Assembly: GCA_030280995.1 (NCBI GenBank)
Contig: JASXTE010000016.1
Location: forward strand, 18,109,501 to 18,173,500
Reading direction: 5' to 3'
DNA length: 64,000 nt
Source of the DNA: Hemileia vastatrix
Lineage: Eukaryota > Basidiomycota > Pucciniomycetes > Pucciniales > Zaghouaniaceae
A model generated the notes under the pieces. It was not told where the DNA came from, searched no databases, and was given only the letters and a program-made list of their open reading frames with translations. A program made the translations under genes and the position numbers. Shown here piece by piece: positions 11,503-21,294 of this stretch; the first letter of the stretch is position 1; the number at the start of each line of letters is the position of its first letter.

Positions 11503-12169
11503 AAAATAATCCAAAAAAGGTATTACAATGTTTTGTTAAGGGTTTTAATTGAAACAAATAGAATATTTTGACGCAAAAATTTTTTTAATTAAATTAATTC
11601 AATTTTAAAGGAAAATTAATCATTCATTTTAACTATTTTAGTAACTTAATAATTAATTCAGTGGGAACAAGTAATTAATTTATTCATATTGTTAATTCAA
11701 AGTGAGGATTTTAATATTATTATCTTAAATAAGTAGTTTAATTTATTTAATAATTTTCTGTCACAATTAAGGGTAAAAAAAGCACCCAATATTATTGTTC
11801 AATAAGATATGTAAGGCTTTATTTAATATATAAATTCAATTAATTAATTTAATTACATTATAACTTAATTTTACACATATAAGCATAATATATGTTTATA
11901 ATTAATTAATTATTAATTTATTTATATTAAATACTTAAAAATGTGCTATAAGTTTTAGTATATAAAATATATCATGCTTAATTTAAATGTATAAATAAAT
12001 TATATAACAATAATATTAATATAACCCTTATTTTATTTATATTTAATAAGATACTTATATAATTTTATTATGAAATAAAATATTAATTTATATACATAAA
12101 ATGCATATTTTTACACCCACTTGTGGTTCCAGTAAATTATATAACATTTACTGGGATTCTGATATAGCC
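11503..12169 (-). repeat. Family C LTR fragment, minus strand
   Basis: The reverse complement of the 5' half of the LTR at 30107. It shares the TTTTGACGCAA and ACCCTTAATTGTG blocks and ends with the reverse of TGTCAGCCAGGCTA at 12169. The interrupted remainder lies on the other side of element A (about 3010-3086). Confidence 0.6.
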
Positions 12170-13850
12170 TGGCTGACAGCTACCATTATAAAAATTAAGT
12201 TCTGATTAGTATAAATTTATTAAATTACTTTAAAATATTAATAAAAATAATTCAGATTTTTTATTCAAATTTTCTTAATTAAAATTGTAGAGGATCATAC
12301 TCTTGGTTGGTGAGATAAATAAGTTTACAGGATAATTTTACAGCTCTAAAATTGCACCTTCTCCTCATGTTAGAAATATAGGTTAATTTTTTTCAATTCT
12401 TTATTTGAAATAAGATAATTAAACCTATATATAAAAATTTATTATCTTATAAATTCAATGAAGCAATATATTTGATTCTTTCTAGATTAAAAAACTATAT
12501 AAATCCTCTTAAATATTTTAACTATCAAGATTCAATACATGAATAATTAATTTTTTACTTAAATTAATTTTAACTGTGAGTATTTTGAATTTCCAGTTGA
12601 GATTAAAGAAGTAAAATAAGTTAATAAGTTAACTTTTATTGCAATTTGAATTTTTGAAAAAGATTTTATGTTTATATTTTGAAAACTTCTATTTTTATGC
12701 ATTGGAATTGATTTTAACATAAATATATAGATCTATGTTAAATAATGTGTTACTAGGAATTACCTGAAATATTTTTATTTAAAAGAGATATTTTTCTTTT
12801 GTTAAAGTATATTGAGTATCAATAGGAGCTCTGGAAACTATTTATAGATATTATAGGAATATAAACATATCTATAGAATTTTTTCAGTCTATCAATTGAA
12901 ATAAAAATCATTCTCTAATAATTGAAGCTAAAATTACAGCAATTTGAAATAATTTTTTAAAAAAATTTAAATTCTTTTTTATATATTCCCATAAATTCAT
13001 ATCATGTAGAAAATATATTAACCTTAAAAAAATATACTTAGACTTAAATTATAATAACTTTTTTTTAATTTTTAAGAAATTAAAAGAACTTCTCACAGTT
13101 CAACTAAGGTTGAACCACAGTCATGCATAAGTTGTCATTGAGAGTTTAATCTAAGTTCTATCAAAGCTAAGATATTTAATTATAAAAAATTTTATGTATT
13201 TATTGTGATAAAAGATTTTTAGAAATTAAGAGATCTCTGAGAGTTGTTTCTTTTACTGATTAAATAATAATACATAAATTTAGAAATTTTATACTTTTTA
13301 TTTTCCTGAATGTTTAGTAATTACATTTATTTATTATGGTACATATACTAATCATAAATTAAGAAATTAAGAAAAAAATAATAATTTTATCATTATATCT
13401 TGTGGTAAATCTTCATTTGAAGCCCATAATTGATGTAGAAGATTTTTTTCACCTCACCAGCAGAACTCACATGAACATTCTAAAATATGTAAGCCCACCT
13501 CATGAGGCCTATGAAAATGGTTTAAAATTTAATCAAACTTTTTCGGTTAAAATTATTTTCTAAAATACCTATTATTTTTATATCATATATGTAATTATCA
13601 ACCAGATTACATAAAAAGCTTGAAATAAAAATTATACTAATATTATATGGGTATTTTTATATCATATTACTTCTTGTTCTTTATATTAAAATGTATATAA
13701 ATAATGATCAATACATCTGAATGATGAGTTAGTGAACAATTATACAATTCCATACACCATAATTCAAAAATAATTTACATGATAAAGTAAATTTACAGCT
13801 TTAGTATCCTATTTAAAATGCTAATGTATGTCTAAAGCTACTTTGGAGTT
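12170..13850. other. AT-rich DNA without a recognised feature
   Basis: No reading frame of note, no RNA gene and no clear repeat boundary was seen in this 1.7-kb stretch. It may be old decayed transposon sequence. Confidence 0.5.
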
Positions 13851-13929
13851 AATTGTTTCACCTTATATATTTCATGTTTCAGCTAATATTTTATGGCAGT
13901 GAATTTTGTTCTTTGCACAAAGAACAGAT

Positions 13930-14480
13930 TCCATCCTGCTATTTTCACACTCTGTTTGCACCAATCCCCATTCCTTTCAATTCTATCAACACATGCTTGT
14001 CTTCCCTCCCAACCCCTTTTACTACCCTCCCAGCCCCATTGTATTCCATCCTCGTTTGATCCCCATTTCACCCCTCCCAACCTCACTCCAACCCTTTTCT
14101 TCATTCAAAATGCCTCAGAAACCCTTAATCTTCCCTTCCAACTCTTTCCCAACCTTTCTACTACCCCATATACCGTTCCTCATCCCTCTCTCCAGCCTCC
14201 CTAACCTTTGTAGCCCCATCTCTCCCCTTTACCTCGCCTCCACAATCCTTGAACCCCAATTTACTCCCTTTCAACTCAGTCTATTTCTGTATGTAAAAAT
14301 AAAGTGTTATGGAGGAATGGGGAGGTAAGCAAAATGGAAGGAGAGGGGTGGAAAGGGAGAGGCAAATGTGGATAGGGGTTGAAAATGATGAAGAAGGGAG
14401 TGAATAGGGTGGAGAGAAAGATGAGGTGAGAGAAAAGGAATATTGGAAAGGGAAAAGAGTGGGTTAATCTTGAGAGGGAG
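13930..14480. repeat. Pyrimidine-rich then purine-rich tract
   Basis: The + strand is C/T-rich from about 13930 to 14280 and G/A-rich from about 14310 to 14480. The overlapping ORFs here are products of biased composition: Pro/Ser/Leu on one strand, Gly/Arg/Lys on the other. Base pairing between the halves is weak when compared by eye. Confidence 0.5.
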
Positions 14481-15289
14481 TAAAAAAAGACAATATAAGA
14501 AGATAGTAATACAAAATAAATATACAAAAAATATAAAATATGTTACAAAAAGTGGGCACAGAAATTCTTTGAATCCTAAAAATACACAACTCCTATACTG
14601 TTATTTTCTTCATTTACTTAAATCAAATAAAAATCTACATTTTAATATTTTGAAAATTTTGAAGATGAAGGGATATAAATTTTAATAAATATTAGTATGA
14701 AATTTTTTTATATAATAGTGAAATATAGTATGTCAATTGAATTTTAAATATATATGTCTAAGTAAAGTCTTTTTAACATCATTTTTAAGATTTTTGCACC
14801 TTCTCTAGATATTTTAATGACTTATAATATTCAATATTATCTACTCATAAAATAAGTATATAATTTTTTAATTCTTGAAAATAATACAATAAATAATGTA
14901 AATGCACAAAATAATCTTTCATGAACAAAATGACATATTTTAAATTATAGTTTCTCCAAGTGTTATTTGCCAAAGAAACTTATATAATTATGTCAGATGG
15001 AATCTTGCTGAATCTATAATTTGGTGTTCTTTTTTTTAAATTGCAAATAAACTGCTTAAATAGTTTAAAAATTTGTATTTTTCACAATAATTTGGTTGGG
15101 TCAGCACTGTATTAAAATTTCTATAAAAAATCTCATTCTTCATTTCTCAAGATTTGTTCAAAGTATTATTACCTATGCTTCATTCAATGTTCAAGTTGTA
15201 TTCATATTGAGTTCACCAGAATGTCAATATTTTTTCTTGGTGGTCTCATTACTAATTCAATGTGTGCTCAAAAAGATATGAATTAGGGT
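14481..15289. other. AT-rich DNA without a recognised feature
   Basis: Nothing supported was found. Short ORFs at 14443-14685 and 15096-15281 have no recognisable domain. Confidence 0.45.
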
Positions 15290-15359
15290 TCAAGGTTGTG
15301 GAATTTCCAGCAAGTCGGCCCCCATATTGTGTAGTGAATTTTATTAAAAATAATAAAAA

Positions 15360-15850
15360 TTATCTTTTAAAAACTCCCATATTACCCCTCCATGTCTGCC
15401 TCATTTCCCTCTTTTTGGTCTCCTCAAGCCCCCCTCCCCCTTCTTGATCTCTTCAAAATCCTCTTGCCCCCCCTTTTCCCCCCTTTAGGCCCCTTTTTCC
15501 CCTTCAGGAACCTCTTTCTCCCCCTTTAGGCCTCCTCACCACTCTCCCCTCCACCACTTCCCCCCCCTCATCCCCCTACCCTCTTATTCCTTTCCCCCCT
15601 CTCTCCCCTCCCCTCTTTTCTTGGGTAGGGGGATAGAGGGGTGAAAAGGGAGCAAATGGGGGGGGAGAGGTGGCCTAAAGAGGGAAAAAAATAATGCCCA
15701 AAGGGAATAAAAGGGGGGAAAGGTGAGGAAAGGTGAGGAATGAGGGGTGAGGAAGAGAATAAGTGTGGAAAGGGGGGATTGATGCAGGCAAGAAGGGGGG
15801 AAAGGAGAGAAAAGAGGGAGAGAAAAGAGGGAGAGAGAAAAATATTAGTT
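15360..15850. repeat. Long imperfect palindrome with a pyrimidine/purine switch
   Basis: The left arm (15360-15605) is almost pure C/T and the right arm (15612-15850) almost pure G/A. Near the centre (about 15608) CCCCCTACCC on the left faces GGGTAGGGGG on the right. Further out, CCCTTTAGGCC near 15522 faces GGCCTAAAGAGGG near 15672. Arms of up to about 240 bp could fold back imperfectly. It may be a foldback/MITE-like element, a slippage product or a triplex-prone mirror tract. Confidence 0.6.
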
Positions 15851-16359
15851 TAAACTTGAACAAAAATAATTGAACCACTTATAAAATAAAAAAATCAATC
15901 AATCTAAAAAAGCAAAAAAAAAAAACATGATTAGCAAATAAAAAATCAATAAAAATAAAAAAAATGACTTACCTGGTGAGATGAGTTTAAAAAAATGCAA
16001 CCTAAACATTTGAGTAATGTGTAAGGAGAGGACAAAAAAATATGACTGTAGAATGAAAAAAAGAAACACTGAAAAAATATTTTATTTCAGAAAATATGCA
16101 ATTTCATGTTGAGCTGGTGAAAGAAACCAATGAGCCATCCAAAAAGGAGATATTCACTGTACTTTCCAAAAAAAAATTAATATGCAACAAACAAAAATAC
16201 CAAGCCAAGTGAATAAAGTATAGAAAGTAGAAATTTGGAGAGTATGAAAACAAAAAATTAAAAGGGTTGTGTGTCAAAATGGTGGAGGGTGATTGGCATA
16301 ATGACAGAGTGTATGCCAGTTAAATCAATGTTTTGTGATTCAAGGGAGGGGAGAGCCAG

Positions 16360-17780
16360 CGCTGGTTCATGATCCTCTTCTTCATAAAGATATTTTCACT
16401 CATCCTTTAAATCAGCTAGGATATTGTGGAGTATAACACAAGTCATTATCCAATGATTTGCAGTTTTTATTTCCATTTTTTATTGAAATTGGATTCTGAG
16501 TTCCCAGAGACTAGAAAATCTTCCCTTTAAAATGCCAAAAGTATGTTCAATCTGTACTCTTGATTGGGAAAAGTGATAATTAAAGGTGGTTTTGGGGTCA
16601 TTTTCTAAGGTTGCACCATGGAAAGCAGGTATAATGTACTTTCCACTTTAATATGCTGAGTCGGCAAAGAGGTACTGAGATTCATCAAATTATGAGTCAG
16701 GACTTTGAGAAATCCTCATTCTTTGGAAGACAGAAGAGTCATGACATGAGCCAGTGCAGCCACTATGAAAGGAAATATACTTTTGTTGACTTCACAGACA
16801 AGTTGAGCAGCAATAGAGTATCTACAAAGAAGATGAAAAGCTAGTTTTTGAAAGATGTGAAATTGGAGAACATTTTGAAGAAACATTTTTTTGCAATGAA
16901 AATAATGGTTTCCATCATGAGCAGGCTTTTGACTCAAAGGTATAGTTGTACCATCAACAAAACCCAAACATCCAGGGAAACCTTTGGCTTGAATTACTTG
17001 AGAGAATACAAGTTTCTGTTGTGGAGTTGGCCATAAAAGTGTTCTAGACTTGAGAGAAAGGATAGCAATCATGTAGTACTTGGTGTATAATATGACAGTA
17101 CCATATCCTATGGTAAAAATATTATCTAAATTTCCTACAGCAGCATCATTTCCATTTGAACCAAAGCAACATAGTGCCACAGCAAGTTGAAAGTAGGATC
17201 ACACTGTTTGTTTTGGGAGCTATTATGGAAGATAGGATGATTGGATATGAGTTGAGAAAATTTGAAAAAAGAATCAGGAGAAGTTTGAAAAAGTTGTGTG
17301 AAGTTTAAATGAGAAATGTTGAGAATGGAGCGGAGATCATATCTGGGATCATGATAAAGATTTGGCCCCCTTGGGATGATGTAACACTTTTAGGAAAGAA
17401 AAGATATATAAGCTAAAGTGTCTTCCAAGCCAGAATCAGAATCAGAGTCAGCGGCTAAAATTAAAGTGATAGAATTAATAGCTGTGCGAAGCTACTTCCC
17501 AGTAGAGAGGTGCTTCATTATTTTTGCTAGAAGGTTTAGGCAATGAGTGGGAAGTGGGAATTCGGAACCAAATGAGCAGGTGGGGTGTGTAAATATAAAA
17601 CAATGTTAAGTGTTTGCTACCAAAGTTAAGTAGCATAGAGTGAGGAAAGACTTAAGGATGGAATCAGCAGTTATAAGTCATGTGACTTGCTTACAAATCA
17701 ATCATGAGTATGATGAGTTTGGGATCAGGAATTAGGAATGGAAAATGGGGGATAAGAGGCAGGATAATGCATTATCATTG
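16360..17780 (-). pseudogene. PIF/Harbinger DDE transposase (H2), broken
   Basis: Read on the minus strand. The longest open part (17180-16716) contains the first catalytic Asp in GFPGCLGFVDGTTIP, followed by a conserved HDGNHYFHCKK block. After a stop the second Asp appears in LFADSAY (near 16660). The Glu appears in VQIEHTFGILKGRF near 16530, and ITCVILHN-like sequence follows (NHWIMTCVILHNIL). This is the order of a DDE_4 Harbinger transposase. Stops near 16640 and 16490 and shifts upstream of 17180 make it a pseudogene. A related copy on the + strand begins at 62984. The enzyme would cut and paste the element at TAA/TTA sites. Confidence 0.8.
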
Positions 17781-17807
17781 ATTCCTTATCCTCAATTAAT
17801 AATGTCT

Positions 17808-17869
17808 GATCCAGGGAAAAAAAATTCCTGATCCCTAATTGCGGATCCCTGAACATTGATACCCCCTAA
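17808..17869 (-). mobile_element. Terminal inverted repeat of Harbinger element H2
   Basis: It ends GAACATTGATACCCCC at 17866 and then TAA, matching the ends at 2667 and 62984. The inner part (CAGGGAAAAAAAATTCCTGA) matches the H3 end beyond 63000 as a reverse complement. The opposite end of H2 was not found to the left of 16280. Confidence 0.75.
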
Positions 17870-18533
17870 TAATGACTGAGAAACCACTGAAAATCCCAAA
17901 AAAGGGCATGAAAGGTGGGCTAACTACAAGCAGTACTTTTCAGGTGCTTTCATGGGTAAATCATTGACTAATTTAGGATAATTTGAGCAGGGCAGTGAAT
18001 TAAAGGTGCCAAGCTTGAGGTTATTAATTAAATTAGTGCATATAATAAGGTCAATGCACCTATAATTAATTAGGACACTAAATAAGTTCCTGTTGCCTAT
18101 TTTAGTGTGTCTCCCCACAGTGGGCATATAATGTGGGGTAACTATAGTGTAAAAAGGCTAACTTGCTAAAAATGAAGCTATTTACATGAGAAAAATGCAG
18201 GCAGTATGTGGCCAGTACACAAAGCCATTTCTGGCATAAAAAACACCAAAATTGAAAATTGTTATTTTTATGCATTTGAGTAGCAAAAAAAATAGTCCTA
18301 ATTAAGATAAATTTATATGTAAAGCCACATTTTTGATATTATTAAATTTATAGTGCATATAGTCAACGTTTAAGTGATTTAAAGCACATGTCTTGTTTTT
18401 CACATAAAACATTGAAAGAACAGCTTTAAGTCTACTTAAAAATTATGTAGCCTTATGTTAAGGTTCTTAAGATTAACCTAGAATATTCCAAATAAATATT
18501 AAGTACATGAGACTTATAAAAGGTGGATATATG
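17870..18533 (-). repeat. Older family B LTR fragment, inverted, left part
   Basis: The reverse complement of the middle of the element B LTR; for example GTATGTGGCCAGTACACA at 18206 faces the same text reversed at 19010. It was split by element B, and the missing start of this LTR lies at 28260-28426. The distal part is absent where the Harbinger end abuts at 17869. Adjacent head-on LTR copies make a large inverted repeat around 18534. Confidence 0.8.
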
Positions 18534-20034
18534 TGTCAGCCTGTATATCTCCAGGACTGAGTAAAAAGTACTTATAAGTTATGTTAAACACATGAACTAT
18601 ACATGGGAATAATAAATAAGAGTACACAAATAGTATACATAAGTAAAATTATGATAATACACAAAAAATGCCATTATAACACCTTATATACACGCATATA
18701 TCCACCTTTTATAGGTCTTATGTACTTAATATTAAGTTGGAATATGTTAGGGTAATCTTAAGAACCTTAAGTATAAGGCTGCATAATTTTTAAGTACACT
18801 TAAAGCTGTTATATTCATTGTTTTATGCAAAAAACAAGAAATGCGCTTTATTTCACTTAAAAGTTGACTATATGCGCTATAAAATTGAGAATATCAAAAT
18901 TGCGCGTTGACAGATCAATTGGGCTCATTTAGAACTATTGATTTGGCTATTTAAATGCATAAAAATAACACTTTTCAAATTTGGTGTTTTTTATGCCAGA
19001 AATGGCTTCTGTGTACTGGCCACATACTGCCTGCTTTTTTCCCGTGTGAATAGCTTCATTTTTAGCAAAGTTAGCTTTTTCACACTATAATTACCCCACA
19101 TTCTACGCCCACTGTGGGGAAACACACTAAAATAGGCGACAGGCGCTTATTTAGTGTCCTAGCTTAATTAATAATGCATTGACCCTGTTTATATGCACTA
19201 ATTTCATTAATAACCTCACTCTTGGCACTTTATTTCATCACCACGCTTAAATTTGCCTAATTTTAGTCAAGGATTTACCCGTGCAAGAGCCTGCCAAGAA
19301 CTGCATGTAGTTACCCCACATCTCACACTCTTTTTTAAGTTTTTGGGTGGTTTCACAGTCAATTTTGGTTATTTTTGAATGGGAATTTCACGTAGTATAA
19401 TGTCAGGATTAGCCCCATTATTTCTACAGTCAATCCCCCTTATTATTAAGCTATTATTAACCTTAAAAAGTCTCCTTTAGTCCTTAATATTATTGTTTTA
19501 TACGCATATACTCTCTTTTTGTCTTTTTCTTTAATTTTGATGGATTTCCCTTATTATTTCAGGATTTTGGCAGTTATTACTCTTCTAATTATGTCATGGG
19601 TCACTGGGAATGTTGATGGGAATGTCTATTAGTTGTTTAGAGGCGTGATTAACTGTGTATTGGGTGGTACATCAAGGGAATCATTGGGGAACTCAGTGTG
19701 TATAAAAGGAGGAGGTTTTTGGGTTGTATTTCTTCATTCTTTATCATTACAATTTAACCAATATAACCAAACCAATTACAATACATATCAATTAGTACTT
19801 TTATAAGACTTTTGAATAGTATCTGAATTTATATAATCTATTTTTCTACCAACTATAAAGATTGTAAGCCATATATAAAAATAGTGAGAATTTTATTACT
19901 GAGACCTTTATATTTGATTATATTTTACAACTTAGTGGATTAGAACTACAGTATTCATATAGGACCATTTAAATCTTCTAGACAACTGACTTTTCAAGCT
20001 AGTTCACGTCCTTGTACTTGACCTTAGCCTGACA
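18534..20034 (+). repeat. Element B 5' LTR
   Basis: 1501 bp, starting TGTCAGCC and ending CCTGACA. TATAAAAG at 19701-19708 is the likely TATA box, giving a U3 of about 1.2 kb. Confidence 0.95.
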
Positions 20035-20036
20035 AT

Positions 20037-20050
20037 TGGGGGCCTTTCCT
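20037..20050 (+). promoter_or_regulatory. Putative primer-binding site of element B
   Basis: TGGGGGCCTTTCCT starts two bases after the LTR. A tRNA-type site starts with TGG, complementary to the CCA tail of a tRNA. Element A has the related TGAGGCCCTTTCC at the same place. The tRNA was not identified. Confidence 0.4.
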
Positions 20051-20216
20051 CAAGAATTCTGTTATAATCCTGTAAGTGAAATTTTCAAGAGAAGGTGCAC
20101 GTAAATAATATCCCTATAGAAATATTTGGATAATTACAACAGGTTGGGGTCACTTATATAGTGATTTCAGAAAAAGAAGCCCTGTTATATTATAAAATTG
20201 TGATATTGAATCAACA

Positions 20217-20382
20217 ATTTTACCACTAATTTAACTTATAATTGTTATTAGTGGGTCTGTCAATAGACCAATTAAATTTGAGATCTTTGCAGATAAAATT
20301 TTTACCACTAATTTAACATATAATTGTTCTTAGTGGGAGTCTGTCAATAGACCAATTAAATTTGTGATCTTTGCAGATAATA
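20217..20382 (+). repeat. 82-84 bp tandem duplication in the element B leader
   Basis: TTTTACCACTAATTTAAC up to GATCTTTGCAGATAA occurs twice in a row (about 20217-20298 and 20299-20382) with few differences. It lies in the 5' leader between the primer-binding site and the leader exon. Each unit ends with a TTTGCAG acceptor-like string. The rest of the leader (20051-20702) shows no gene. Confidence 0.8.
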
Positions 20383-20702
20383 AACCAATTAAACTGATTA
20401 ATTGTTTTCTTTTAACAGGACTCTTAATCTTTTCTTTTATTGGTTTGTAAAATTCATTAAATATTGAGAAAGAATCATACTGACGGTTGTTTTCTTTTGA
20501 ATATAAAAACACGGCTACATATTGTAGACCAGTTAAATCAAGTGACCACATAAAAGCATATTTGACTTTTGGCACTTAAATATTCACTTCATACCAATAA
20601 GTAAGCAATAAAATTGTCTTCAGTGGTATTGATAAATACTGATAAAACTCCTTTTTGAAGTTTTCATATCTAAACTTTCAATTCTTTAAATTCCACGTAA
20701 AA

Positions 20703-21240
20703 ATGTGTGACAACAATGACATTGTAAGTAATAAGGTAAAACCTTATAACTTAAGACCTAGAGCTGAAAGACCTGTTACAGGACATTCAAATGGAGGGCC
20801 AGGACTCTCCCATAATCAACAACACTCCGTCAATGTCTCTGGAGGAAAGGGAAAAGCTTTTAAAGCAGGTTTCAATAAAGAAAACAAAAAATACTTTACA
20901 AGAACAAGTTCACTCCCTATCCACCCTACTGAACACCTTGACAATAAGAGTCAACAATATAGTGGACCAGATCAACAATCTGGAAAAGAGAGCAGCTCAA
21001 GGTTTCATAGAGGTCAACCAAGCTCTAGTGGACATAAAGACTCAACCACCAACAGTGGCACCCAACAATTCCATAGCAACACCTCCAGCCCAAGAGGAGG
21101 ACCAAAAAATTACAGTAAGCAAATGGAAATGGGATTGGTACGCCCAAAACTACAACAATCCTCAACAGCAGGGCTCCAGCAGTCACCCTTACAGGGGAAA
21201 GGCAAGGAGAGGCAGGGGAAGTGGGATAAGACCTTGGTAA
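20703..21240 (+). CDS. Element B ORF1: spliced basic coiled-coil protein overlapping Gag
   Basis: The ATG at 20703 gives a 7-codon leader exon (20703-20723). A 58-nt intron (20724-20781; GTAAGT...TTACAG) then joins it in phase to exon 2, DIQMEGQDSP, which runs to TAA 21238-21240. The product is 159 aa: a coiled coil (roughly residues 40-80), the motif KITVSKWKWDWY, a QQQG/HPYRGK linker, an Arg-rich tail RGKARRGRG, and a final PW. If the intron stays in, the same ATG reads a different frame that continues into Gag-Pol. An unspliced start at the ATG at 20791 would also give ORF1. Element A and element 3 keep the same motifs in the same frame order, which argues that ORF1 is real. The family is not recognised; RNA or capsid binding is a guess from the basic tail. 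Confidence 0.65.
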
Positions 21241-21294
21241 GTCATCCAGCTTCTTATGATCAATTATATCAACCTGAAAATAAATTACTTATAG
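21237..21294 (+). other. Putative 58-nt intron 2 at the ORF1 stop / Gag entry
   Basis: GTAAGT at 21237 and TTATAG at 21294. The equivalent segments in element A (5268-5325) and element 3 (29936-29993) are also exactly 58 nt, and element 3 keeps a consensus TACTAAC branch site at 29971. The donor overlaps the ORF1 codons TGG-TAA. Removal does not open ORF1, but it changes the Gag frame from -1 to +1 relative to ORF1. Confidence 0.5.

Noticed and set aside
12170..13850. Hidden tRNA or other RNA gene in the AT-rich stretch
   Set aside because: No T-loop-like GGTTCGAATCC string or cloverleaf was found by eye here or elsewhere in the window.
13853..14328. Several overlapping Pro/Ser/Leu-rich ORFs
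   Set aside because: They lie in a pyrimidine-rich tract and are open on several frames and both strands, as expected from composition. No domain is visible.
20655..20702. Gag-Pol start at a TTG at 20655
   Set aside because: Not an ATG. The first ATG in frame is 20703, which also heads the spliced ORF1.
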